This document shows positions 45,597 through 57,101 of a DNA stretch of 64,000 nt, piece after piece. Source of the stretch: Climacium dendroides (Eukaryota; Streptophyta; Bryopsida; Hypnales; Climaciaceae); assembly GCA_950106755.1 (NCBI GenBank), contig OX467092.1, positions 2,480,001-2,544,000 on the forward strand. The letters run 5' to 3'. The notes beneath the pieces were generated by a model. It was not told the origin of the DNA. It was given only the letters and a program-made list of their open reading frames with translations, and searched no databases. The position numbers and the translations under genes were made by a program. Within the stretch, counting starts at the first letter, position 1; every line of letters begins with the position of its first letter.

Positions 45597-47278
45597 TGTT
45601 AGAGGAGATCCACTCCATGCTTCTGATACGTTGGAAGAAAATGGGGTCGTCAGGATCCGGTCCAGTCGAGGTGAAACTCTGGAAGATATTTCCGGTGATT
45701 CCCTCAAACGAATAGGAGAAGGACCAACTCATAGAAGACTTAGCTTCTATGGGTTGCCCGGGGTTCATTGAAAAACCTTGGGGATTCCAGGAGGAGAGAA
45801 TGGTGAAGGAACTCTTGGGCAAATTGTCCAATGAGTTCGATAACACCTTGAGAGGGAATCTGTCCCTCTGGACTGAGGAAGTCTGGAGAGGAGTGTATGA
45901 TTTCCGGGTAGGGGGTCTTGGGATGGCTGGCCGGAAGGATGAATTCATTCGGGGGAAGTTCCATGGTGTTCCCAATCCTAAGGACGGATACGCAGTTGAC
46001 GACTGCATAAACGACCGACACCGTCGTCTTTTGATGTTTCTAATTCCGATCATCCATCCGGAGAAACCGACGAGGGTAACAATCACCCTAGGGAATACCA
46101 TTTTCAGTTCCCTGAGCGGAACCCGGAACGTGGATTGGGCTCGGATCATTTTTGATCTGGTAACCCAGCTCATCGGGAAGGTAGGAAAGAGTAGGGCTAC
46201 ACCCATATGCCCGTACTTGTACCACCTGTACCACAACCATCATCTCTTGACGGTTGATGAGGAGAAGGAGTGGAAGGCTCAGGGAGCTCTCCTAAAGTAT
46301 GGGGAATCAGAAGAAGACGATGAAGTGGAATCGGTTCCAGATTCGGATCCGGAAACGGAAGAGGATGAGGAGGATGCAATGCTGTCGATCAAGTGACAGA
46401 AGACAACTCCTCCCCATGGGCGAGGAACACCTCCAGGTCATGGCTCGTCAACTCCAGAGGAGAAACGGAAGGATGTTATGGAGGAAGAAGTGGATCCACA
46501 GGATCCATTCAATAATTTGATTGGCATTCTTTCCAGTGTCCGGGCAGATTGGAAGGTGAAGCATTTGACCCTGCAGGCGATCGGAAGACTGGTGGATGCG
46601 CCGCCAAACAGCCAGCTACCAGCGAAGGTAGCCGATTGTATCACCGATCCGGTCGAGTACCGGAGGCGGGCGGAAGAAGTAATCCGACTTTAGATAGAGG
46701 CGGATACCCTGAAGGTGGAAAATCTTGTCCTGAGAGTGGATGCAGCCGCCACGTTGGAGATAGTAGAGGAAATACGACGGGTAGTGGATCAGATGAAGGA
46801 CATTCTTGGAGTACCCGAGGCGGCCGCCACCAAGGCCAAGCTATTCGACGACGAAGTCCATAAGGAGAAGAAGCTATCCGGTGCTAGGATAGTAAGGATT
46901 CTCACGGACTACGCGGAGCGGGTTGAGACGGCGTTGAAGGAGGTGCGGATTTCAGCGGATTGGATTGAAGAGAGCAGTCGGAAGCTGATAGGAGCTAAGG
47001 AGGTCCCTCTGTCGGAACTCTCCCTACCGGAAGAGTTTCCGGATGTGACAATTGTTGAAGAGGAGAAGAATAAGACTTCCAAGCCCAAGATGACTGTATA
47101 GGCATCTAAACCGGCAAACACCCCATAATCCGCCATCGATCTGGAATCCACACCTGATTCCGATCAGGCCGATCCAGTTCCAAAACCTGTGGATGGGGAA
47201 CGGAACCGGAACTTGACTGAAATCTTTGAAGGGATGGAAGCCGAGCCGAAGAGTCCTATCCTAGGGTTAGGATTGTAA
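45597..47278 (+). pseudogene. LTR-borne protein, copy 2
   Basis: Blocks in order: MGCPGFIEKPWGFQEERM, VWRGVYDFRVGGLGMAGR, NPKDGYAVDDC, RVTITLGNTIFSSLSGTR, CPYLYHLYHNHHLL, acidic ETEEDEEDA, coiled coil (TKAKLFDDEVHKEKK, RIVRILTDYAERVE), AIDLESTPDSD and DGERNRNLTEIFE. In-frame stops occur near 45712, 46394, 46691, 47099 and 47126, mostly TAG. Confidence 0.6.
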
Positions 47279-47425
47279 ATAGTAAAAATTCTTGTACATA
47301 CTAGAGGAGTTAGATCGGAACCGGATTCTATCCGGTGGTTGGTAGGTAGGTAGGATCGGAAGTTTAACCGGAAAATGTAGCTAGATTCCGTGACACTTTT
47401 TGCCTTTTTGCACTTTTGTGGTTTT

Positions 47426-47435
47426 GTATATAAAC
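47426..47435 (+). promoter_or_regulatory. Second TATA box, solo LTR copy 2
   Basis: GTATATAAAC after a TTTTGC/TTTTTG-rich tract, at the same position relative to the LTR end as in the other copies. Confidence 0.6.
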
Positions 47436-48064
47436 CTGTCCTGAGAAGGGAAGGGAGAGAAAAAAAAGCCTTCTTTTGCAAAATTCTTTGGTGTCTTCTG
47501 TTTTTGCTGTTGTATGTCTGTGCCATGAGAGTTGTATGCCTGTTGTATGACCAGAAGTGAGGAGAGTAAGAGAGAAGCTAAGAGTTGACATCTTCTCCCC
47601 TTGGTGTATTTTATTCTTCAAGTTTCAGTGTATGTGAATAGGTATTAAAAGAGTTGGGAGTGCGCTTTAGTTCCTCAACATGTCTAGAGTTTGAGATTAT
47701 GGGTGAGAAAACCGTTGTTAGGCTAGGCGGATAGGGAGGGATTCCCTACTTGCGCTAGAACTCTTGGGTGGGAAATCCGGTTGAGTGTCCGATCTTCTGA
47801 GAGGTCTTGCTGCCATATTTGGTAAACGGAATAGCTCTAGTAAGTGTTGGAATGGACAGGTTCACTTGTAACCACTTAACTCCGCACGGATAGGAGAGGG
47901 TGCCCAAGGTCGTTGTAGTATCAGAGGATCGTACGGGAGGTCTTTGTGTGATCTGCAATCCGGATTAATACCCAAGTTGTTGTGAAAGACCAAACCGGAT
48001 CCGTAGTAAGTAGGAGGTTAGAAGATAGAAGAGTGGGATCTTCAGCCACTATAAGTTACGGAAG

Positions 48065-48124
48065 GAGTGGTGGGCCTACCACTCTAAAAACCAAGGGGCG
48101 AACCCTCTGATGGTGAAACAGAGG
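48065..48124 (+). other. Conserved double hairpin, solo LTR copy 2
   Basis: AGTGGTGGGCCTACCACT, then GGCGAACCCTCTGATGGT and CAGAGG; same structure as 34213-34271. Confidence 0.6.
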
Positions 48125-48487
48125 ATAAATTAAACCGGGTAGTATCCAGAAGAGTACCATTAGATTGGAACGGATCGATCTACAGAAGTAACCAAGATCG
48201 GAAATTACAGCCTCCTGGGGTTGTGATTGTTGTTCAGACCGGATAGTTGGTAGAATCGGAAGAGTGGTGGAAAGCTAATTCTCCGTTTTCCGAATATTAT
48301 AGTTTTTCCGGTAATTGACCTGAAACCGGAAGTTGGGTTTATAAGCTAATCCATCCTAAATCATGTAATGAAGCCAAATACTTCACAGGATCTCGTGGGT
48401 TCGATCCTTAGAGTCACTTAGTTATACTTTAAAGGAGTTTTCGGGAGTATAACAGGGAATTTACTTACTTTGTACTGCAACACCCAC

Positions 48488-50518
48488 TTAGAGTAAACCG
48501 CCTCGGAATTGTTCCCACGAGGACTTGAGGTTTACAGATCTATAGGATAACCCAATCTAAAAATTCACTTTCTCTTCGTCAGACTACTCCGGACTATAGG
48601 TCTGGTCCGGCCACTAGTGCCGGATGGGTTCCGGAAAAATCCGGAAACCGTTCAGTGCCCCTTCCGGGATCCCTAGGTTTGGGTGACGAGTGGCCAGATC
48701 CATCGTCCGGATGCTTACTATGTCCGGAAACACGCTCTCTTTCTCTCTCTCTCTCTATCTCTAATCTAGTACTAACCTAACTCTTCAGGGACCGGAAGTG
48801 TCCTCCTGTTCCGTCACCTCACAAATCCGAAAAGCTTTCCGGATTAGGTCACGCAGGGACGATCAAGGACTACAACGACATTCTAACCTTAACTCGGCAC
48901 TGAGCCTCCCGTTGACCGGGTGGGTTTCCTTATACTCTCTTAGGCTTGCGCCGGGGCTTTGACTCTGTTCTACGGGAAATTCCGGCAATCTGAAATTTGG
49001 GCACGTCTTGCAAAATTTCCGTACACGAAAGTTGCTATCAGCCTCTCAGATACCATTTTCACCTAAGGTTGTATCCTACACGCAGGTTATACCGGCATCC
49101 GGGCAGTACTACACTAACACTACTGCCGGAACCATCCGGTTGATCTCCCCATCAAGTTAGTACACCCGAAAACCACTCACAAAATCGACTCTTGCTATTC
49201 AAAGTAAGTTCTCAGTCTCCGGAAAAGCAAGAATGGACCCACAACTCCACCACCACAAACATGTACCGTATACAAAAAGATAAGGGAATGGATACTCCAA
49301 ACACTTGGAATTAAGCTCAAAAAGATACAATGCTAAAACTATGGGATGGATGTGAATGACTAGAAAGGCCATCAAAACCCCTACTTATACTAAGACTAAC
49401 ATCATCCTAAAAATCCCACAAAACATTCCTACTGGTCCGTTAGATATCCAGTAAATCCCGGATCCTATTTTTTCGGCTTTTGACGGTCGGACTCTAGTAT
49501 TGCCGCTACTCTACACTACTGCACACTATTCCTTGGGATCCGGATCCGTGGGAGGAGCATAGTCCTTCAACAAATCCATCTTCATCTCCTTCCGGCTACT
49601 CCCTGGTGAAAACAAATTTGGACACCTTTGTCTCCATCTCTGGACCTCCACGATGTTGGGGTCCCTGTCTACACTCCGGGTCCCGACTATCGGAACATCC
49701 AGACTTCCCCGGGAATCCTTCTGGGTCTTCTTATGACGAGGAGAAGACTGTACCGCCCGACCATTGTGAGCTTCCGGAGAAGTACCCGTCAGGTCGATGG
49801 TCGGGGTTACCGGAAGTAGATCTTCGCTTCCTTGGGGTACGACGGCTCCCCAGTCCATTCCTTCTGGCCTTCCGGGTGGTGGTGAAAGTTCCGGATCAAC
49901 CGGTACCACCGGTGCTACTTCAGTAACCATGGGTTCCAGATTATTGCCTTCCGTAACCACCAAAGTTTGCGCGGAGAGAGAAGAAAGAGTTACCGGATCC
50001 GACTCAGTGGGAGCCAAATACTCCATCATTTCCCGCATATCTGCCCGAGATGCATCCATCCGCCTCGCCTGCTCCAACAAGCACTTGATGATGTGCATCC
50101 GACTCGTGCTGGCGGCTACGTCAAGGTTGGCTTCGAACAGCCGGGCTTTGTTGATACAATCCTCCGGTACTTCCAAAGAGTTCCGGAGCCGGACTATACC
50201 TTGACACAATGCCGCTATCTACCGGCGGTGGTCCCTTTCTATGAATCGGGCCGTCTCCTGGGCTGTGCATAGACTGCTCTCCAATCCCACGCACTTGGAT
50301 TCTGAATCCCGGATTTGGTCCTGCAACATCCGGTTCTCCACACGTAACGCTCCCAACTCCGTCACCAGCCTCTTCCGTTCCTCTATTAGGAGACCGTTTT
50401 GCTGCTCTGCCGCCATTAATGCATCCGTCCTTCGGAAGATGGCGTTCCAATCAGTTAGTGCCATCTTCCGCACACCTGCTTGAGAGCCCCCTCGTAATTC
50501 TCGTAGAGCTTCGTGAGG
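48488..50518 (-). mobile_element. Divergent LTR-like segment, distal part
   Basis: This continues the segment at 55012-56584; the two are separated by the solo LTR at 50519-55006, whose TGAGG duplication marks the break. It contains the C-terminal half of the frame (50518-49526), then about 1 kb of tail with LTR-like words such as GACTACAACGAC. It ends at the copy 2 insertion. A simple (CT)n tract is at about 48731-48760. Confidence 0.5.
49526..50518 (-). pseudogene. LTR-borne protein, divergent copy, C-terminal half
   Basis: One frame (to 50219) reads GVRKMALTDWNAIFRRTDA and a coiled coil (RLVTELGALRVENRMLQDQI). The next (50209-49526) reads INKARLFEANLDVA, MHIIKCLLEQARRM and TPTIDLTGTSPE. 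Block order equals the coiled-coil half of the other copies. It is cut from its N-terminal half at 55 kb by the nested solo LTR. Confidence 0.55.
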
Positions 50519-50867
50519 TGTCACAGCACAGAGTAAGCAATTTCCCTATTATACTTACAAAAATCACTCTAAAGTATAACAAAATGACCCTACCGATCAA
50601 ACCCTCGAGATCCTGTGAAGTAGCTAACCCTAACAAGGAGCTAAACCCAATTAATCCTTAAATTCTAATTTCCGGTTCTACCTCTGGAAACCGGAACATC
50701 CAAACCCAACCGGAAGACTACGACCAGATTTTATCCTAATTCCGGTTTCATTAGTTTTCCGGTTTATTGGCTAACTTCCCAACTCAGGACCCTACCACTT
50801 CCGGTCCTAAGTGTCCTCCTGTGCGGATCCGTTCCAGTCCACCCTTTCGTACCCGGTTTAGTTTTGC

Positions 50868-50925
50868 CTCTGTTTTACCATCAGAGGGTTCGCCGCTTGC
50901 TTTTGAAAGTGGTAGGCCCACCACT
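50868..50925 (-). other. Conserved double hairpin, solo LTR copy 3
   Basis: Complementary-strand version of the paired hairpins (AGTGGT/ACCACT and CCTCTG/CAGAGG) described for the 31 kb copy. Confidence 0.6.
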
Positions 50926-51752
50926 CCTTCCGTGACTTATAGTGGCTGAAGACCCACTCTCCTATCTGCTAATCCCCTAACTAACCCGAATACGGTTTGG
51001 TCCTTCACAGCAATCCAGATGGCAATCCGGATCACAGGTCACACAAAGATCCCCCCGTACGATTCTCTCATACTACAACGACCTTGATGCTGAATCCGTC
51101 TCGTACGAAGTTAGGTGGCTACAAGTGCACCCTTTCGTTCCAACCTCTACCAAGCTCTTCCGTTTACCAACAACGGTGGCAAGACCTCACAGGAGTCAGG
51201 ATACTCAACCGGATTTTCCACCCAGGAGTTCTAGCGTAACTAAGGAATCCCTCCCTATCCACCTAACCTAATCAACGGCTTTTTTACCCGGAATGCAAAG
51301 CTTCTGCAGATGCTGAGGATCTAGAATCCACTCCTAACTCTTCATAACCCACTCACATGTACTTAGAACCGGAAAGACACATCAAAGAGAGAACTCTGCC
51401 AATACACCCGTACATACCCTCTTACTCCAACTCCGTGTACTCTTGCCAATACTCGGGAAAAACACACAAAGCTAGATCAATGGAAAGCACGCAAAGAAAT
51501 GCCAAAAGAACTCTCCCAAGTCTCCAGCTCAGAGACTGTTTTATATACAAAAAGCAAAAAGCAAAAAGCGAATACACGATTTCCGCCTCTGAAAGCGCTG
51601 ACAATCTGGTCCTACCTAATTCTAACCGGATTCTATTTCGGTTTATACTCTACCAATCTGGTTCCTGCTTCTAACTCCCATTTCTACAAAACTTCCTATT
51701 CTGCCTTGCATACTCGAGATCCGATGGTAGGACTCTCGGTAGGTCTCTCCAA

Positions 51753-53363
51753 CTACTCGAACACCTTAGTTAGATTTCGGATCCGTTCCCCATCCGGAGT
51801 TGGAGCCGGGCGATCTTCATCAGTTTCTGGGGAGTCTAAGTCAATCGATTGTGGTCCGGTCGTGGGTGTTTTCTTATGTGCCCTGCTCGACTGGGGCGTC
51901 TTGTCCTTTCCCGGTTCCTGAGCTGCCTCTTTCGGAAACAAGTCCGGAAGTGAAAGTTCAGAGAGCCGGACTAGAATTTCTGTCAACTTCCGGCTACTCT
52001 TCACGATCCGATCCGCTGACTCTCGTGCTTTGGACAGGAGCTTCTCCATCTGCTCCTCAAAATCGGTGAGGATGTGCACCACCCTTGTTCCGAATATCTT
52101 CTTTTCCTTGTGCACCTCCTCTTCAAACAGGCGCGCTTTGGTGATCGTGGCTCCAGGTCCTCCGAGCATGTCCTTCACCTCCGCAACCAACCTCATCATC
52201 TCCTCCGCCATCTCCCTTGTCGCGGTGGCATTCTCGTTCAAGGCGAAAACTTCGGCTTTGAGGGTGTCAACCTCGTTATGCTATCGCTTACTTTCCGCCT
52301 TCATCTTCCGAAGCTCATTCGGATTGATGATACTCTCAGCTACCCGATGTAGCAGTTGACTGTCCAGTTCCGCTCCAATCAAGCGTGCGATCTCCCCAAT
52401 CGTCCGCTTCTTGATTTCCCAATTTGCCCGGATTCCGCAGAGGATCCCAACCAATTCGTCGAACAGATCTCCGGTTCCCGATCCGGATGGCACATCCGGT
52501 CCGGTTGGAGTCTTCGTCTTGGACGGCCGGGGTTGAACCGGAGGCGTTCCTTGATTTCGGGTTGGCGTGGTCTTTTGCCTCTTGGGGATGAAATGCGGAT
52601 CCTCCTCTTCCTCTTCTTCTTCTTCCTCCTCCTCGGTTTCGTTCCCGAAATCCGCTTCCTGGTCGGACTCGGATTCACCATACTTCATGGTCCACTCCTG
52701 GGCCTTCCAAACCTTCGTCTCCACTTCCGTCAGCAATTCTTGTTGCTGGTAGAGATGGTACACGTAAGGGTACAATGGAGTGGCCCTACTTTTCCCTACT
52801 CTTGCAGTGAGCTGGGACACCAGATCGAAGAAGATCCGGCCCTAGTCTGCTCTCCGATTTCCGCACAGCGCTCCGAAGATTGTGTTACCCAAGGTGATGG
52901 TCACCCTGGTGGGCTTTTCCGGATGCAAGACCGGAACAAGGAATTGCAGCAAGCGACGCTCCCGGTCATTGATACAATCCTCTACTGCATAGCCATCCTT
53001 CGGATTCACGGCACTTCCGAACTTGCCCTGAATGTAATCATCCTTCCGGTTGGCAAGCCCAAGTCCTCCCGTCCGGAATCCGTAGACGGCTCGCCACAAA
53101 TCCTCGGTCCACTGAACCGGATTCCCTCTCAAGGTGTTATCGAACTCGTTCGATACGCCACCCAGAAGCTCCCTAATCATCCTCTCATCCTTGAAACCCC
53201 AAGGTTTCAAGGCTAATCCCTAACAACCCATGGATGGTAAGTCATCCCTGAGTTCTCCCTGTTCCGGTTCCTTGGTCGGCATGACTGGAACCACTTTCCT
53301 CAACTTTATTTCACTCGGGGATGGGGTGCTAGAGCTTGGTCTCTTCCGGTTCAGCCGCGGCAT
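51753..53363 (-). pseudogene. LTR-borne protein, copy 3
   Basis: It starts MPRLNRKRPSSSTPSPSE at 53363 and is closely similar to copy 1 throughout. Four premature TAG codons (53220-53222, 52842-52844, 52281-52283, 51753-51755) sit where copy 1 has CAG, TGG, CAG and CAG. No frameshift was noticed between them. It includes the poly-Glu tract (about 52592-52640) and SIDLDSPETDED near the C-terminus. Confidence 0.65.
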
Positions 53364-53784
53364 GAGGGCGGCCCTACCCGGATTCATTCTTTTCTGACTT
53401 AACAAGGGAGCGCTCACACTCTGGTCTTCCGTTCTACCTGCAAAACAACCTCCTTGCGCGCTCACACTCTCAACCTCTCACTGTTCCGTATCCGCTCGCG
53501 CTCAAGTCTCTCCCACTCGCGCCCGGAGGCGATCTCTCCGTCTCACACCTCTCACTCACTACCGGACCCTCTCGTACTCTCAACTCCTTGCCGTCGTAAA
53601 CGGAAATGATCAGGTGCTAAGACAGGAAATGACAACACGTGAAAACCAAAGACTTGAAAATGGGCAAGGTCAGGCCTTATATAGTCCTAACGCCCTAGAC
53701 TGGTCATTATGACAAGTCGGACATCCGGTCCAGTCCGGTCCTTGTCATCCGATTCTCTCCAATCCGGTCAAGGAGAATCCGGTT

Positions 53785-54833
53785 CACTAGAAGAAAAACG
53801 TGTCCGTTGCAACCCACTGAGATGCGACTATGTGTCCTATACAACTGAGATGCGACTGTAGCCCTCTGTATTTGCACCAAATTTCACGTGTATGTAGTTG
53901 TAGTCGCAAAGTAGTCGGAAAATGAAGAATAGGGTTACGATATTGTAACAAAAGAACTGACATGAGGTATTCTACATCCAGCATTCATCGCAGTTGTCCA
54001 TATGGACAGCTATCCGCGAAGTAGAGTCCACCGTGGAAAAATGCAATCGCTCTGATTACAGGCTGCAACTAAAAACTAGAAGATTGCAACTTAGAAATGA
54101 CTCAAATGCAACTAGGAATCAACTATAATGCAACTAGAGCCCGACTACAGTGCAACTAAAAAACGATTCAAATGCAACTAGAGAACAAGTGCAATGCAAC
54201 TAGAACATGACTGAAAATCGATTCAATTGTCCCATATCGATTGTCAAGAATACCATCAGCTTGAACAGATAAGAATGGTAAGTTATAACATTCTTGTGTA
54301 ATGAATTTTGATAGTGAAATTCTAATATTTATATATTTTGTAGATTTTTACACTTTATAGATTTCTACAATTTGTAGATTTCTATAATCTACAACTCTAT
54401 AAATTACAACCAAGTCACAAATCAGTTGTATGTCAATCGCAAACCAGTTGCACACTAATCGCAAACGAGTTGCACATCAATCGCAAACTAATTGCAAACC
54501 AGTTGTATGTCAATCGCAAACGAGTTGCACATCAATCGCAAACTAGTTGCACACCAGTTGTATGTCAATCGCAAACCAGTTGCACATTAGTCGCAAACCA
54601 GTTGCACACAAATAAGTGAAATAACTTCCACATCAGCAACCACGTCACAGCAGTTCATCGACGAAGTTCTCCATTGCCTATCGAATGACAAACAACCTCG
54701 CGACTGCAGTGCAACTCATGCGACTTGTCCACTGCGACTGCGGACTCCAGAATATCACCAAGTCGCAAATGTCCGATACGACTACAAACCAGTCGCAACC
54801 CGCAGTCGCAAAACCCTGCTTTTTCTTCTAATG
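53785..54833. mobile_element. 1049-bp non-autonomous CACTA-type element with internal satellite
   Basis: Ends are CACTAGAAGAAAAA and the complement of CATTAGAAGAAAAA. The 3-bp duplication GTT flanks it (53782-53784, 54834-54836). The interior holds degenerate repeats such as AAATGCAACTAGA (about 54110-54210) and CAGTTGTATGTCAATCGCAAAC / AGTTGCACATCAATCGCAAA (about 54420-54610). No coding frame. The closely related LTR at 31 kb shows the uninterrupted site (TTTCCAACCGGAG on its plus strand near 31369). Confidence 0.85.
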
Positions 54834-55011
54834 GTTGGAAATCCAATCCGGTCCGCTTCTACCTAGAACCGGATTAGTTCTGTATGGTTCTCTTGTGACT
54901 ATTTTTGATTTATCTCCCTCCCTTTAGCTGGATCCGGATACTTGTTTCTAATTTCCGTTCCACTCAAAAGGTAAACGAAAAAAAATCAAAAACATAAGTT
55001 GTCACATGAGG

Positions 55012-56584
55012 TCATCCGCCCTCTATACCAGGTATTGGGCCATCTCCTAGATGTCCTCTAATGGCATCCCCCCTAGTTGCATGTGGGTCCTATCTCCCTC
55101 CTCTACCTCCATCATCCTGGACTGGGAGGGTCCGGCCTCGGCCTGAGTGGTACCAGCTTGCGGTTGTACCGGCCCAACCTACTGTGTAGAAGGTCGGACT
55201 TTTTCCGAGGCCGGTTTGGTCTCCGTCTTCTGCTCCGGTGCGGGAGGATGTTCTGTCGGATTTATCGACGGCGTCCTAGTCTGTCGTTGCTTCTTCTTTA
55301 GAGGAGTGAGCGGCTCCTCGTCCGGTCCGTCTTGAGGAGAGGGTTCTTCTTCTCCGTACTGCTGGAGCTGAACTAGCTCTTGGTAGGCACTCTCCTCGTT
55401 GGCTTTAAACAGGGAGTGATGAGCATACAAATGGGACAAGTACGCCGGAAGGGGACTCTGACCTTTCTTCCCCGACCGGAGAGAACGCACAAGGTCCCCT
55501 ATTAACTCTTGGATGATGGTTGCCTAATTCATCATCATTTTACCCTGGAGGCTCTCCAAGATGGCGAAGGCTACCTTCGCTACCACTCACCGCGGCTTGG
55601 TCGGATGGAGGATAGGATTAAGGAATGCTATTACATCCCGGTACTCCGGATTCACCAGGTCGGAAACCTGGTGACCTTCCTTCAGATTGGCGGGTGCCCA
55701 GAATTCGCCCTCTATAACCTCCTGATTTTTCTCCATGACCTTGTTCGGCGCCTCCCGAAACTTGTAGACGGCCCTCCACGTGTTAACCGCCCACAATTCT
55801 GGTTTCGCCCGGAGGGTGGTATCCAAAATATCGCTTTCCGGACGAAGTAAGTCAAACACCAGGCTCTCCTCCCTGATGCCCCACGGAACCTCCATGAGCC
55901 CCTTACACCCCATGTTGGTGAAGTTCTCTCGCAGGCGAACCAGCTAGTCCTCCTCAGTAGGAACCTCCGGCACTACCTTCATCACCGGAATAGTCCTTGG
56001 CCGGGGTGGCGGCGGCGGAAGCTCATCGTCTGAATCCTCGGGCAGATCCTTCAGCTTGCGTCGGCTTGCCCTGGAAGTCATCGTGCTCACAAACAGACCT
56101 CACACAATCTCTCCCTAATTCTCCTACTCACAAAATTTCACTCCGGTAACCCTTGCACGATCGCAACTCACATAGTCCCTCAATCTATCGGAATTCTCAC
56201 AAAGCTAGGAAGACAGAAAACTTAGGTGGAAGGAAAAACAAGGAAGTACTCGCGCCCATTGCCGGCTACAGTCCTCCTCTTATATTGGCCAGATAGTCGG
56301 TTAGTCGGATGAATGTACGGGACAGGTTTTGGCGGCAAAACCCTATCCCTAGTATGGATCCGATTTCCGACTCTTAGGGCCAGCGCCATCATCCGATTTT
56401 TGGAACTTTCTAGGGTTCCGGAATTAGGTTTTTAGACCTAATGAAATTTTCCCGGATCCAGAAATCTGGTTTTCCTAAATTTCCCTAACTTCCTAGGACA
56501 ACTCAAAACCTTTCCTTTTTAAGGGAACAATTTTTGAATTTTCCCATTATATGCTAGTGTTCTGGGCCTAGCATGTGGGATCTC
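55012..56584 (-). mobile_element. Divergent LTR-like segment, proximal part
   Basis: It carries the N-terminal half of a divergent LTR-borne frame and about 500 bp of upstream sequence. At about 56584 it abuts sequence that is shared with the 5' LTR of gypsy B, so the segment appears to have interrupted or truncated gypsy B's 3' LTR. Exact start and duplication were not determined. Confidence 0.45.
55179..56081 (-). pseudogene. LTR-borne protein, divergent copy, N-terminal half
   Basis: ATG at 56081 (MTSRASRRKLKDLPEDSDDE, then a proline run). It reads GCKGLMEVPWGIREES, LWAVNTWRAVYKFRE, LKEGHQVSDLVNPEYRD and ILHPTKPR; then, after a break near 55515, LPAYLSHLYAHHSLFKANEE and EEEPSPQDGPDEEPLTPLKK. 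Stops near 55930, 55523 and 55176 interrupt it. The block order is that of the other copies. Confidence 0.55.
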
Positions 56585-57065
56585 ATTCCCACTCAATCTC
56601 TCCCTCCCTTATCCGGCCAATTTTTGGGAAGACAAGGAAAACAATAGAAAATATACAAGAGACAACTTATGCAAGAAAGAAAAAACTCCCAATAACTTGC
56701 AGACACACTCAATTCTCAAACACAAACACAAAGCACTGAGAGTGTGCCAAGTACGTTGGTGCTCCTAGGTGCAAATGATAGTCCAAACCCTAAAGCAATC
56801 TCTTTTGTACCCTGAAAACCTAATCATTATTTTTTTTCGATTTTTCAGACGGAGATCCTGAATCTGTTCCTCCGGTTATGGGACTAGATCGGATTCGTTT
56901 TCGATATCCGTTCCGCTCCATATTCCGGTTCATTCAAGGCTTACTGTCATAGTCTTCCTAACTCTTAACTTTTCCTTCCTTTCTGTATCAATCCGAGTAT
57001 ACTTAATCCGGATTCCGTGTTTCACAACACAATAGAGAGAAAAATCGCAAAGTTAGATTGCGACA
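56585..57065 (-). mobile_element. 3' LTR of gypsy copy B (truncated)
   Basis: It starts TGTCGCAATCTAAC at 57065 after a purine tract (AGATGAAGAAGGGGTAA, complement of 57066-57082). The stretch 56587-56690 is nearly identical to 63900-64000 in the 5' LTR (words CGGCCAAT, GGGAAGACAA, AATATACAAGAGACAACTTA). Homology stops at about 56585. This LTR appears to lack an internal frame. Confidence 0.6.
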
Positions 57066-57101
57066 TTACCCCTTCTTCATCTGTGAGCGTCCTCGCGAAC
57101 A

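Larger units (their letters stand above)
45110..48482 (+). mobile_element. 3.4 kb solo LTR with internal gene, copy 2
   Basis: It starts TGTCGCAAGG and ends GTACTGCAACA, with perfect 5-bp duplication CCCAC (45105-45109, 48483-48487). Length is 3373 bp. It has the same layout as the copy at 31 kb (TATA, frame, second TATA, double hairpin, shared tail) but is clearly diverged. It inserted next to the start of gypsy copy A, in opposite orientation. Confidence 0.75.
50519..55006 (-). mobile_element. 3.4 kb solo LTR with internal gene, copy 3 (interrupted)
   Basis: Read on the minus strand it starts TGTGACAACTTATG at 55006 and ends GTGCTGTGACA at 50519. Perfect 5-bp duplication TGAGG lies at 50514-50518 and 55007-55011. 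Without the 1049-bp CACTA insert and its 3-bp duplication it is 3436 bp, the length of the 31 kb copy, which it closely resembles along its length. It inserted into the divergent LTR-like segment. Confidence 0.8.

Noticed and set aside
54420..54610. CRISPR-like array
   Set aside because: The repeats are degenerate, lack uniform spacers, and lie inside a eukaryotic CACTA-type element.
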